DNA of 8,021 nt. Source: RUG11551 sp045546875. Lineage in GTDB: Bacteria; Planctomycetota; Planctomycetia; Pirellulales; Thermoguttaceae. Location: the NCBI GenBank assembly GCA_045546875.1, contig JAZQDP010000345.1:1-8021 (forward strand). The letters run 5' to 3'. Both the position numbers and the translations under genes were made by a program. Of the stretch, positions 1-6,423 are shown one piece after another. The notes below the pieces were generated by a model. That model was not told where the DNA came from, did no database searches, and saw only the letters and a list, made by a program, of their open reading frames with translations. How positions within the stretch are numbered: the first letter of the stretch is position 1; the number at the start of each line of letters is the position of its first letter.

Positions 1-1263
1 TTCCGTCTCCGGGTCGAAATGAATCGGACGGTTGAGAAGCTGGGCGATGCGTCCCAAATGACCGATTGAGCAGACGCGATGGCACCGTTCAATGTTTCGG
101 AACGGGATTTCTCTCGTGCGAACGCAGTGGAGGAAATCGCCCATGATGCACGGCTCGCCTTCCGCGCCGATCATCGGAGAGTCTATATCGAGGTTCAAAT
201 CGGTTGGACGATGGAAAACCTCTCCCTTGTAATTCGGAATCTGGATGTCCGGAACCGGGTATTTGCCGTTGACGATGTCTTCCTCGCAGAGTTTGCCGTC
301 CTCTCCGCGCAGGCAGATTTCACCGCCGCCGCCATCTCGCAGACCGTTTCGGAATCCGGGAACCGTGCCCCACGTCCCGCATGTATGCATGACGCAGCCG
401 TTGGCGAACCGGTACGTCAAAAGACCGCTTTCGTCCAGACTGGCGGGAATGATCTCGGTCGGACCGGTATAGTCCAGCTCCATGGCGAACATCAAGCCGC
501 CGAAACAGTGAGAACCCCAGCCGTTAGTCGAGCCGGTAAAGTCAAACCAGCCGTTCCCGCGACCGCAAGTCAGATACGCGCGATTAAACGGACGCCAAGG
601 CGCCGGACCGAGCCAGCGGTTCCAGTCCAGACCTTCGGGAATCGGCTCGGCTTTAAGCGCGCGGTCGGTAAAGTGCGGAAGCCCCGGATTCGCCCAGCCT
701 TCGCGAATCTCGCCAAGATAGCCAGCGCGGGCGATTTTGTGGAATTTGTGGTAGTCGTTCCAAACACGCTGAGAGCCGCCGGAGAAAACGCGACCGGTCT
801 CGATGGCGGTCTGACGCATAAGCTGACCGTCGCGGACGGTGCACGTTTCGGGTTTCTCGCAGTAAACGTCCTTTCCGTGCCGCATTGCGTCGATCGCCAG
901 CCACGGATGCCAGTGTTCCGGCGTCCCGATATACACAGCGTCGTACCCGTCGGCGTGGGAAATCTCTTCGGAATACTGGAACTGCTTGCAGTCGGCGGTT
1001 CCGTACGCTTCATCGACCATCTGCTTCGCTCGGGCGGCGTGCTTTTCCATGACGTCGCAAACAGCCGCTATGTGGCATTGAGGAAGCATTAAAAACGAGG
1101 ACGTATCCAGCCGACCCTGATTCCCCTGACCGATCATTCCCATAACGATTTTCTCGTTCGGCGAGACGTGCCCGTCCGCCCCCAGTACGCGGGACGCGAG
1201 AACCAACGGCGCGGAAATAGCGGCGGCTTGAAGGAACGCACGGCGATTAATTGAACGTTTCAT
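1..1263 (-). CDS. Tat-exported Gfo/Idh/MocA-family oxidoreductase, C-terminus cut off
   Basis: The minus-strand frame stays open from the ATG at 1263-1261 to position 1 (421 codons, no stop), so the gene runs out of the window. I translated it directly. Residues 1-29 form a twin-arginine-like signal (SINRRAFL, R7-R8, then an Ala-rich stretch to about A29). A Rossmann dinucleotide fold follows: GQGNQG at 45-50, CDV ending strand 2 at 69-71 (D70 a likely NAD-ribose contact), TPEHWH at 114-119 and the family hallmark EKP at 136-138. The C-terminal half has GLDWNRWLGPAPWRPFN (211-227) and a WGSH motif (249-252), as in planctomycete members of this family. Family knowledge: NAD(P)-dependent oxidation or reduction, or NAD-recycling reactions, on sugars; the substrate cannot be read from sequence. 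Tat export would fit a protein folded with its cofactor and acting outside the cytoplasm. No clear Shine-Dalgarno precedes the ATG. It is transcribed divergently from the sulfatase. Confidence 0.93.
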   Translation of the reverse strand, partial: MKRSINRRAFLQAAAISAPLVLASRVLGADGHVSPNEKIVMGMIGQGNQGRLDTSSFLMLPQCHIAAVCDVMEKHAARAKQMVDEAYGTADCKQFQYSEEISHADGYDAVYIGTPEHWHPWLAIDAMRHGKDVYCEKPETCTVRDGQLMRQTAIETGRVFSGGSQRVWNDYHKFHKIARAGYLGEIREGWANPGLPHFTDRALKAEPIPEGLDWNRWLGPAPWRPFNRAYLTCGRGNGWFDFTGSTNGWGSHCFGGLMFAMELDYTGPTEIIPASLDESGLLTYRFANGCVMHTCGTWGTVPGFRNGLRDGGGGEICLRGEDGKLCEEDIVNGKYPVPDIQIPNYKGEVFHRPTDLNLDIDSPMIGAEGEPCIMGDFLHCVRTREIPFRNIERCHRVCSIGHLGRIAQLLNRPIHFDPETE

Positions 1264-1331
1264 GCTGCGAAAAGGACGTGTAGTCCTGATTAAAGGAACG
1301 AAATGAAGAAGAAGTTAACAAACTACAAAGA

Positions 1332-1360
1332 ATTATAACAAATTAAAGAATCAATGTCAA
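1332..1360 (-). promoter_or_regulatory. Consensus sigma70-type promoter for the oxidoreductase
   Basis: Read on the minus strand, TTGACA (1360-1355) is followed by exactly 17 nt and TATAAT (1337-1332). Both hexamers match the bacterial housekeeping consensus at all positions. Transcription would start near 1325, giving an about 60-nt leader to the ATG at 1263. The leader holds a 5-bp hairpin (AGGAC-TACAC-GTCCT, 1287-1273) ten nucleotides before the start codon. The promoter is strong on sequence grounds; activity is inferred. Confidence 0.8.
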
Positions 1361-1423
1361 GGAGTTTTGAAGAAAAACTTTCCGGGTTACGGACGAAGTC
1401 CTCTGAAGAAATCTAGCACAAAA

Positions 1424-1441
1424 TTTGCGAACTTCGCGTGA
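1424..1441. repeat. 18-bp dispersed repeat, inverted copy at 3417-3434
   Basis: TTTGCGAACTTCGCGTGA here is the exact reverse complement of 3417-3434. It belongs to the same CGCRAAG-type repeat family that forms tandem 9-mers at 3358-3446, so this is a lone outlier of that family inside the divergent promoter region. Confidence 0.7.
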
Positions 1442-1472
1442 ATTTTTATCGTCTCCCCTCTCTTGAATCCTC

Positions 1473-1501
1473 TTGAACAAAACCAGTGTTGACGTTATAA
1501 T
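1473..1501 (+). promoter_or_regulatory. Probable promoter of the sulfatase gene
   Basis: TTGAAC (1473-1478), a 17-nt spacer and TATAAT (1496-1501) give a near-consensus housekeeping promoter. The expected transcript start is near 1508, with an about 45-nt leader to the ATG at 1553. A competing reading is TTGACG (1489-1494) with TAATTA (1511-1516) at 16 nt; a further TATAAT at 1532-1537 has no good partner. The first reading is preferred because the ankyrin promoter at 3702-3730 has the same layout and similar flanks. Confidence 0.65.
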
Positions 1502-1552
1502 TAAACTGTCTAATTAAACAATCCAAACGTCTATAATCCCATTTTTCAAACC

Positions 1553-3136
1553 ATGACAGACAAAACATTTCAGCGTCAGAAAACATTTCACACTGGGGCG
1601 TTTATAGCGTCAATACTTTTACTTTTTTCTGCCGCCGCGGCTGACCAGCCGGCTCCGGCGGGCAAGCGTCCGAACTTTGTTCTGATTTTAGTAGACGATT
1701 TGGGCGCGTGCGATCTTGCGTATTCCGGCAGTCCGTACCATCAAACGCCGCACATTGACTCTCTGGCGGATAAAGGAACGGTCTTTACGCAATGTTACGC
1801 CTCGTGCGCCGTCTGTTCTCCCACGCGAGCGTCGCTGCAGACGGGGAAATCGCCGGCGCGGCTTGGGCTGACGGACTGGATTCGCGCCCGATTTCAGGGC
1901 GGAGTTCAGCCGACGCTGGTTGACGGTCAGTGGCCCTACGAGAAAAACGGGAAGAACCGCTTGTCCTGCCCCGTCAATCCGATTCGGATGGAGCTGGAAG
2001 AATTCACCATTGCAGAAAGGCTCAAGGAGCTTGGATATCGAACCGGATACATCGGCAAATGGCATTTGGGAACAGACGAGTTTTTCCCCGACAAACAGGG
2101 CTACGACGTCAATCGCGGAGGCTGCGATTTGGGGCAGCCGCCGTCTTATTTCGACCCGTACTATTCCACCTCCACAGAGCGCAATCCCGGCGACGAGAAG
2201 AAGAATCCACGCTATCGCATTACCACTTTGAAGCCGGAAAAGACGGGAGAGTTTCTCACTCATCGAGAAGCGCGCGAAGCGGTGAAGTTCATACAGGAAT
2301 GCGGCGGCAAGCCTTTCTTTTTGATACTTTCGCATTACGCGGTTCACACGCCGATTATGTGTCCGGAAGCGGTTAGACAGAAGTACGATCAGATTAAACA
2401 GGAACGGGGAAAGACGAATCCGAATCTGCTCAAGCCTTTTGACGGCGACCGTGACGATCTGGACGAACGCCAGGAGAGTAACGAACAGCGCAATTCCGCA
2501 TACGCCGGGTTGGTCGAATCGGTTGACGACGCGGTCGGCGTCGTTTTGCAATGTCTGGTTGAACAGGCTCTGGAAGAAAACACGATTGTAATATTCACTT
2601 CCGATAACGGCGGGTACTGCGGCGTTACAGATAATTTCCCCTTGCGGGAAGGCAAGGGAACGCCGTACGAAGGCGGTTTGCGCGTTCCGATGATCTTTTA
2701 CGTTCCAGACTCATTGAAGAAATCGCCAACGGCTAAAAGTACGGACGTTCTGTTTTCGACCTGCGATTTCCTCCCAACGCTTTTGGATTTCGCCGGACGC
2801 CCTCTGAGCGAACAGGAACTCCAACAGCAGAACCTGGACGGGAAGAATATGGCTCCGTTTTTGCGCGGCGAGACGGCTGCCGTCGAAAATGATTTGTATT
2901 GGCATTTCCCGCATTATCGACTCGAATTCGACCCGTATTCCGTGATTCGTACGACAGACGGCTGGAAGCTGATTCGGTACTACACTCTCAGCGGCGCGAA
3001 ATACGAGCTTTACGACTTGAAATCCGACACGCAAGAGCGAACGGATTTATCCATTCAGAAACCGAATAAAGTAAAAGAGCTGTCGGAAAAGCTGGACGAT
3101 TGGCTCAAAAGAACCGGCGCCCGGATTCCAAAATAA
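1553..3136 (+). CDS. Secreted Cys-type sulfatase (arylsulfatase-like, S1 family)
   Basis: The 527-aa product is a full-length alkaline-phosphatase-superfamily sulfatase. A signal peptide occupies about residues 1-30 (basic start, hydrophobic 17-25, cleavage likely after AAA before D31). NFVLILVDDLG (41-51) supplies metal-binding D48 and D49. The signature CSPTR (88-92) places the formylglycine precursor at C88, so the enzyme needs cytosolic formylglycine-generating enzyme (or an equivalent) before export. GYIGKWHLG (165-173), SHYAVHTP (260-267), TSDNGG (349-354, metal ligands D351 and N352) and the lysine of REGKGT (K368) complete the expected active site. The C-terminal subdomain includes the family-typical GWKLIRY and YELYDLKSD. 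It hydrolyses sulfate esters, probably on a glycan or aryl substrate; specificity cannot be assigned. No Shine-Dalgarno is visible before the ATG. A terminator-like hairpin follows at 3191, so it is probably monocistronic. Confidence 0.95.
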   Translation: MTDKTFQRQKTFHTGAFIASILLLFSAAAADQPAPAGKRPNFVLILVDDLGACDLAYSGSPYHQTPHIDSLADKGTVFTQCYASCAVCSPTRASLQTGKSPARLGLTDWIRARFQGGVQPTLVDGQWPYEKNGKNRLSCPVNPIRMELEEFTIAERLKELGYRTGYIGKWHLGTDEFFPDKQGYDVNRGGCDLGQPPSYFDPYYSTSTERNPGDEKKNPRYRITTLKPEKTGEFLTHREAREAVKFIQECGGKPFFLILSHYAVHTPIMCPEAVRQKYDQIKQERGKTNPNLLKPFDGDRDDLDERQESNEQRNSAYAGLVESVDDAVGVVLQCLVEQALEENTIVIFTSDNGGYCGVTDNFPLREGKGTPYEGGLRVPMIFYVPDSLKKSPTAKSTDVLFSTCDFLPTLLDFAGRPLSEQELQQQNLDGKNMAPFLRGETAAVENDLYWHFPHYRLEFDPYSVIRTTDGWKLIRYYTLSGAKYELYDLKSDTQERTDLSIQKPNKVKELSEKLDDWLKRTGARIPK

Positions 3137-3190
3137 GCGGTAAAATGGAAGGCGGTAATAGAGTTTCTGTAATGAAGTCAAGTAGGTAAA

Positions 3191-3235
3191 TAAGAAAAAT
3201 TTTGAATAAAATCAAAAGATTTCTTAGTTTTTTTT
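3191..3235 (+). terminator. AT-rich intrinsic terminator after the sulfatase
   Basis: TAAGAAA (3191-3197) pairs with TTTCTTA (3220-3226), and inside it TTTTGA (3200-3205) pairs with TCAAAA (3212-3217). There is a 2x2 internal loop and a 6-nt apical loop. Eight consecutive T's follow at 3228-3235. The stem is 13 bp but almost all A-T, so it is weaker than a typical terminator. Its place 55 bp after the sulfatase stop supports the call. Confidence 0.6.
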
Positions 3236-3327
3236 AGGCATGGAACAAAGCATAAGGCATATTATCCCTTGCCAGCGAATCGGAAGCCCATTAAACAAAT
3301 TTACGCAGCCGAAAACCATACTGGATC

Positions 3328-3342
3328 GCGGATAAAATCCGC
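3328..3342. repeat. Small palindrome with 3-nt loop
   Basis: GCGGAT-AAA-ATCCGC is a perfect 6-bp inverted repeat around three bases. Its design (6-7 bp stem, 3-nt loop) matches the hairpins at 3456-3470 and 3476-3492, suggesting one family of mini-palindromes. Confidence 0.55.
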
Positions 3343-3357
3343 CGAAGAAATTTAAGC

Positions 3358-3446
3358 CGCAAAGGACGCAAAGAACGCAAAGATCGCAAAGAGATGGAGT
3401 AAGCCCCCGGAAATTCTCACGCGAAGTTCGCAAAGTTCGCGAAGTA
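3358..3446. repeat. Two blocks of 9-bp tandem repeats, consensus CGCRAAGNN
   Basis: Block one (3358-3393) has four 9-mers: CGCAAAGGA, CGCAAAGAA, CGCAAAGAT, CGCAAAGAG. Block two (3420-3446) has three: CGCGAAGTT, CGCAAAGTT, CGCGAAGTA. A 26-nt unique stretch separates them. Similar runs of CGCAAAG units are known as intergenic repeats in several environmental bacteria and often produce false Cys-Leu-rich protein predictions on the opposite strand, as they do here. Confidence 0.8.
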
Positions 3447-3455
3447 ATAAAAAAC

Positions 3456-3523
3456 GGACGCGAAGCGTTCAACTAGAACCGCGTAGCGGTTCAATATTTC
3501 TAGCCGTGGGTTTCAACCCACGG
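3456..3523. repeat. Three consecutive hairpins (REP-like palindromic cluster)
   Basis: GGACGC-GAA-GCGTTC (3456-3470, one G-T wobble), GAACCGC-GTA-GCGGTTC (3476-3492, perfect 7 bp) and CCGTGGGT-TTCA-ACCCACGG (3504-3523, perfect 8 bp) follow one another with 5- and 11-nt gaps. Closely spaced GC-rich palindromes between genes are typical of REP-type elements. No poly-T follows either side, so terminator function is unlikely. Whether the cluster is repeated elsewhere in the genome cannot be seen here. Confidence 0.65.
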
Positions 3524-3560
3524 AACAAAGAAAAACAATAAAACAAATATCGTTAAACAC

Positions 3561-3601
3561 TCTTTTTCTCATGTCCTTCAACGAAGGGCGAGAGAAAAAG
3601 A
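3561..3601. other. 41-nt imperfect hairpin of unknown role
   Basis: TCTTTTTCTC (3561-3570) pairs perfectly with GAGAAAAAGA (3592-3601). One A-A mismatch follows, then T-G, G-C and T-G pairs, then CCTTC (3575-3579) with GAAGG (3583-3587) around an AAC loop. The stem is 18 bp with a single mismatch. Neither strand has a U-run after it, which argues against an intrinsic terminator. It could be a structured RNA element, a palindromic mobile remnant or a protein-binding site. Confidence 0.55.
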
Positions 3602-3701
3602 TACTGCAACGTTCGAAAAGAATGCCGAAGCCAGTCTGACCTGCTGGTTCGCGGGCGTATCACCCGCCAAAGCATCTTTGCCGCCCCCCTTCTAAATCCC
3701 C

Positions 3702-3735
3702 TTGTATAAAATCGAAAATGTCATTATAATATAAT
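3702..3735 (+). promoter_or_regulatory. Promoter of the ankyrin-repeat gene array
   Basis: TTGTAT (3702-3707), 17 nt and TATAAT (3725-3730) form a good housekeeping-type promoter; an overlapping second TATAAT lies at 3730-3735. Expected start is near 3737, leaving an about 83-nt leader before the ATG at 3820. The leader carries an inverted repeat, ACGATA-GCGT-TATCGT (3756-3771). No other clear promoter appears in the short gaps downstream, so this one probably drives the whole array. Confidence 0.7.
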
Positions 3736-3755
3736 TAGTAGTTCAAATTGAGCGA

Positions 3756-3771
3756 ACGATAGCGTTATCGT
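3756..3771 (+). promoter_or_regulatory. Inverted repeat in the leader of the ankyrin array
   Basis: ACGATA (3756-3761) and TATCGT (3766-3771) are perfect inverted arms around GCGT, about 20 nt downstream of the predicted transcript start. It could be a repressor half-site pair or a leader hairpin. It is too small to call firmly. Confidence 0.35.
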
Positions 3772-3819
3772 CATACGAAAGTTTTTATCATTTAGCCAAA
3801 TCAAGAATCGTACAATATT

Positions 3820-6381
3820 ATGAACGTCATTCATCGCGTTTTGAGCGTTTTGTTTGTTTTGGGAATTTGTCTTGTCGGCGTGAGTTACTCAGCAGAGAAT
3901 TCTGACAGTCAGTCCAAGGCGAAAAGATTAATAGTTACGATATTTGGTCAGGAAAACGTAGATCGTTTTGAACAGATGTTCGAAACCAACAAGTTTGATT
4001 TTGATTACTGCGACGAAGACAACCGCTGCGTTCTTCACTATGCAGCTTTGTTGGGAAACATAAACCGGGTTCAAGAGCTTGTAAAACAGGGCGCGGACTT
4101 AAATACAAAAGATGACATTGGCAGGACGGTTCTGTATTACGCCGCCCGAAGCGGGAATTTGGAATTGGTCAAATGGCTGGTTGAAAAAGGACTGGACGTC
4201 AACGTAAAAGACAACGGCGATAAAACAGTTTTACATTCAGCCGCCCAAAGCGGCAATCTGGAATTGGTACAATGGCTGGTCAAACAGGGCTTGGACGTCA
4301 AAGCAAAAGTCAATTACAAAAAAACTGTCCTGCATTTCGCCGCACGAAGCGGCAATTTGGAACTCGTCAAATGGCTCGTTAAACAGGGAGCAAACGTTAA
4401 AGCAAAAGACTTAGACGACGAGTCAGTCTTGCATGAAGCCGCCCGAAGCGGTTCTTTGGAACTGGTCAAATGGCTCGTAGAACAGGGAGCAAACATCAAA
4501 GCAAAAGACAAAAACGGCGTGTCAGTCTTTTATCGCGCTTCTGAAAGCGGTTCTTTGGAACTGGTTAAATGGTTCGTTGAACAGGGTATGGACGTCAACG
4601 CAAAAACCAAATTCGGAGATCCAGTCTTGCGTTATGCAGCTTTAAGCGGCAATTTGAAATTGGTTCAATGGCTCGTTGAACAGGGCGCGGACGTCAAAGC
4701 AAAAGATGAATACAAAGAAGCGATATTGCATAGCGCTGTTGAAAGCGGAAATCTGGATCTGGTCAAATGGCTGGTTGAACGCGGCACGGACGTCAATGCA
4801 ATAGATGCAATCTATCGAAAAGAAACCGCCTTGCATTATGCTGTCAGAAACGGCAATCTGGAAATCGCTCAATTTTTAGTCGAATGCGGAGCTGACATTA
4901 ATGCAAAAAACGACGATGAACGAACGGCTTTGCATATTGCCGCTATTATTAATCATTGGAATATGGTTCGATGGCTGGTTGAACTTGGAGCGGACGTCAA
5001 TGTAAAAGACGAAGATGAATTTACCGCCTTGCATCGCATCGCCGAAAGCGGCAATCTGGAAATGGTTAAGCTATTGGTTGAACATGGAGCTGACGTCAAC
5101 GCAAAATCCAAATACGGCGCGGTTTTTGAATACGTCATTGTAAGCGGTAATCAGGAATTGATTCAATGGTTCTATAAACAGGCATTAATCGCTAAAGATA
5201 AAAAAGAATTTGCGAATGAAATCTTGCATTACGCCGCTTCTAAAGACAATATGGAATTGGTCAAATGGTCGATTGCACAGGGCGCTGACGTCAAATCAAA
5301 AAGCGTATTTGGAGAAACTGCCTTGCATGAAGCCGCCAGCAGCGGCAATTTGGAACTGGCAGAATGGCTGGTTAATCAGGGATTGGATGTCAAAGCAAAA
5401 GACATAAATGGAGAAACCGCCTTGCATTACGCCGCCAGCAGCGGCAATTTGGAACTGATAGAGTGGCTGGTTAATCAGGGATTGGATGTCAAAGCTAAAG
5501 ACAAAAATGGAAAAACCGCCTTGCATTACGCCGCTGAAATCGGAAATCTAAAACTGATTCAATGGTTCGTTAAACAAGGACTGGACGCCAAAGCAAAAAC
5601 TGACGATGGTTTTACAGCATTGCATTACGCCTACATCAGCGGCGGCAATCTGGAATTGGTTCAGTGGCTCATAGAACGCGGCGTGGACGTCAATGCTAAA
5701 GACGACGAAGGAAAAACTGTCTTGTATTGCGTTATTGAATTTGATGGCGATTTATGTCCGGATGAACAAAAAATCTGCCATAAACGAAAGCTGATTCAAT
5801 TGCTGGTTGAACGCGGCGCGGATGCCAATATAAAAGAAAAAAGCCGTGGATATTCCGCTTTGCATGAAGTTGTTCGGAACAATGATGAATATATAGCTAA
5901 ATTATTAATTGAACATGGCGCCGACGTCAAATCAACAGACAATAACGGCGCTTCAATTTTACATGACGCCGCTCTAAACGGCAATTTGAAAATGGTTCGA
6001 TTGCTCGTTGAACATGGCGCAGACGTCAATGCAAAAGACGACGAAGGATTAACTGTTTTGCATTATGCCGCCCAAAGCAAGAGTCTGAAAACAATTCAAT
6101 GGCTGGTTGATCAGGGATTGGATATCAATGAAAAGACGGAGAGTGGAACAACGGTTTTGCATTATGCCGCCCAAAGCGGCAGTCTAAAAACGGTTCAATG
6201 GCTGGTAAAACAAGGTTTAGACGTCAACGCAAAAGACAATGACGGTGATACCGTTTTAGATTATGCCTTTAATGGCCATCCCTTTGACAATAACAATCGG
6301 AAAATAATGAAATGGCTTAAAAAGCTTGGAGCAAAAAGAATTAAGACAAAGGGACTGATTCACGGTTCAGGTTGTTTCTAA
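3820..6381 (+). CDS. Exported ankyrin-repeat protein, array copy 1 (853 aa, about 23 repeats)
   Basis: Residues 1-25 are a signal peptide (basic start, hydrophobic LSVLFVLGICLVGV). Residues about 26-64 form a module shared with the other two copies (FGQENVDRFEQMFE). Residues 65-853 are about 23 ankyrin repeats, mostly exactly 33 aa, with consensus DxxGxTVLHYAAxSGNLELVKWLVEQGADVNAK. The first repeat lacks the Trp and resembles an N-cap; the last (806-853) is an irregular cap ending GSGCF. Repeat 12 (430-461) is degenerate and lacks GADVN; repeat 18 (628-672) has a 12-residue insertion with C646 and C653. Ankyrin repeats make elongated binding scaffolds, so protein binding outside the cytoplasm is inferred; the partner is unknown. 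No Shine-Dalgarno precedes the ATG, unlike copies 2 and 3. This ATG is chosen because it aligns with their starts and gives the signal peptide. A Tyr (Y23) sits where the others have Cys. Confidence 0.92.
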   Translation: MNVIHRVLSVLFVLGICLVGVSYSAENSDSQSKAKRLIVTIFGQENVDRFEQMFETNKFDFDYCDEDNRCVLHYAALLGNINRVQELVKQGADLNTKDDIGRTVLYYAARSGNLELVKWLVEKGLDVNVKDNGDKTVLHSAAQSGNLELVQWLVKQGLDVKAKVNYKKTVLHFAARSGNLELVKWLVKQGANVKAKDLDDESVLHEAARSGSLELVKWLVEQGANIKAKDKNGVSVFYRASESGSLELVKWFVEQGMDVNAKTKFGDPVLRYAALSGNLKLVQWLVEQGADVKAKDEYKEAILHSAVESGNLDLVKWLVERGTDVNAIDAIYRKETALHYAVRNGNLEIAQFLVECGADINAKNDDERTALHIAAIINHWNMVRWLVELGADVNVKDEDEFTALHRIAESGNLEMVKLLVEHGADVNAKSKYGAVFEYVIVSGNQELIQWFYKQALIAKDKKEFANEILHYAASKDNMELVKWSIAQGADVKSKSVFGETALHEAASSGNLELAEWLVNQGLDVKAKDINGETALHYAASSGNLELIEWLVNQGLDVKAKDKNGKTALHYAAEIGNLKLIQWFVKQGLDAKAKTDDGFTALHYAYISGGNLELVQWLIERGVDVNAKDDEGKTVLYCVIEFDGDLCPDEQKICHKRKLIQLLVERGADANIKEKSRGYSALHEVVRNNDEYIAKLLIEHGADVKSTDNNGASILHDAALNGNLKMVRLLVEHGADVNAKDDEGLTVLHYAAQSKSLKTIQWLVDQGLDINEKTESGTTVLHYAAQSGSLKTVQWLVKQGLDVNAKDNDGDTVLDYAFNGHPFDNNNRKIMKWLKKLGAKRIKTKGLIHGSGCF
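3908..3986 (+). repeat. 79-bp block identical to 7943-8021
   Basis: From 3908 to 3986 copy 1 is identical base for base with the last 79 bases of the window in copy 3 (offset 4035). Over the full 167 bp from the ATG the two differ at only 10 positions, all in the first 88 bases. The window ends inside the identity, so its true length is unknown. Confidence 0.9.
5302..5499 (+). repeat. Recently duplicated ankyrin unit (2 x 99 bp)
   Basis: Repeats 14 (5302-5400) and 15 (5401-5499) of copy 1 match at 87 of 99 bases by hand count, including synonymous sites and a shared 32-bp run from TGGCTGG onward. Other neighbouring repeats are less alike at DNA level. This marks a fresh tandem duplication of one 33-codon unit. 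Confidence 0.8.
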
Positions 6382-6406
6382 CCGAATTAGCTATTTAACA
6401 ATAACC

Positions 6407-6414
6407 AAGGAGGA
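6407..6414 (+). promoter_or_regulatory. Strong Shine-Dalgarno of array copy 2
   Basis: AAGGAGGA lies 9 nt before the ATG at 6424 and fixes that start. The stretch from AAGGAGG through ATTCTGTATTATGTAC is the same before copy 3, but the site is absent before copy 1. It sits in a 42-bp gap without a terminator, fitting translation from a shared transcript. Confidence 0.85.
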
Positions 6415-6423
6415 TTCTGTATT

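Larger units (their letters stand above)
3137..3819. other. 683-bp gene-free spacer rich in short repeats and hairpins
   Basis: I find no credible gene between the sulfatase and the first ankyrin gene. The region holds, in order: the sulfatase terminator (3191-3235), a hairpin with 3-nt loop (3328-3342), two blocks of a 9-bp repeat (3358-3446), three consecutive hairpins (3456-3523), a 41-nt imperfect hairpin (3561-3601), a short GCGGG/CCCGC stem (3651-3667) and the ankyrin promoter with its leader (3702-3819). The stretch 3236-3327 shows nothing recognisable. The only long open frame (3472-3224, minus) is dominated by the repeats and is judged spurious. Confidence 0.75.

Noticed and set aside
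79..1092. Long plus-strand open frame of 337 codons
   Set aside because: It is antisense to the oxidoreductase, whose minus-strand translation has a Tat signal, Rossmann motifs and EKP. The plus-strand product shows no recognisable motif.
1688..2551. Minus-strand open frame of 287 codons inside the sulfatase
   Set aside because: The sulfatase frame has all catalytic motifs in order; the antisense frame is a by-product of its codon use.
3358..3446. Possible CRISPR array
   Set aside because: The units are 9 bp and directly abutting, with no 25-40 bp spacers; this is a simple tandem repeat.
3224..3472. Minus-strand 82-codon open frame in the spacer
   Set aside because: Its Cys-Leu-rich centre (CDLCVLCVLCG) is the translation of the CGCAAAG 9-mers, it overlaps the terminator T-run and several hairpins, and it has no ribosome-binding site.
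3561..3601. Intrinsic terminator
   Set aside because: There is no T-run after the hairpin on either strand, and no gene ends close by.
3137..3819. tRNA or other known structured RNA in the spacer
   Set aside because: No cloverleaf arm pattern, no recognised riboswitch core and no rRNA-like sequence was found on either strand.
6363..6384. Terminator at the end of copy 1 (CGGTT...AACCG)
   Set aside because: Only a 5-bp stem with a 12-nt loop overlapping the stop codon and no T-run; copy 2 starts 42 bp later with a strong ribosome-binding site.
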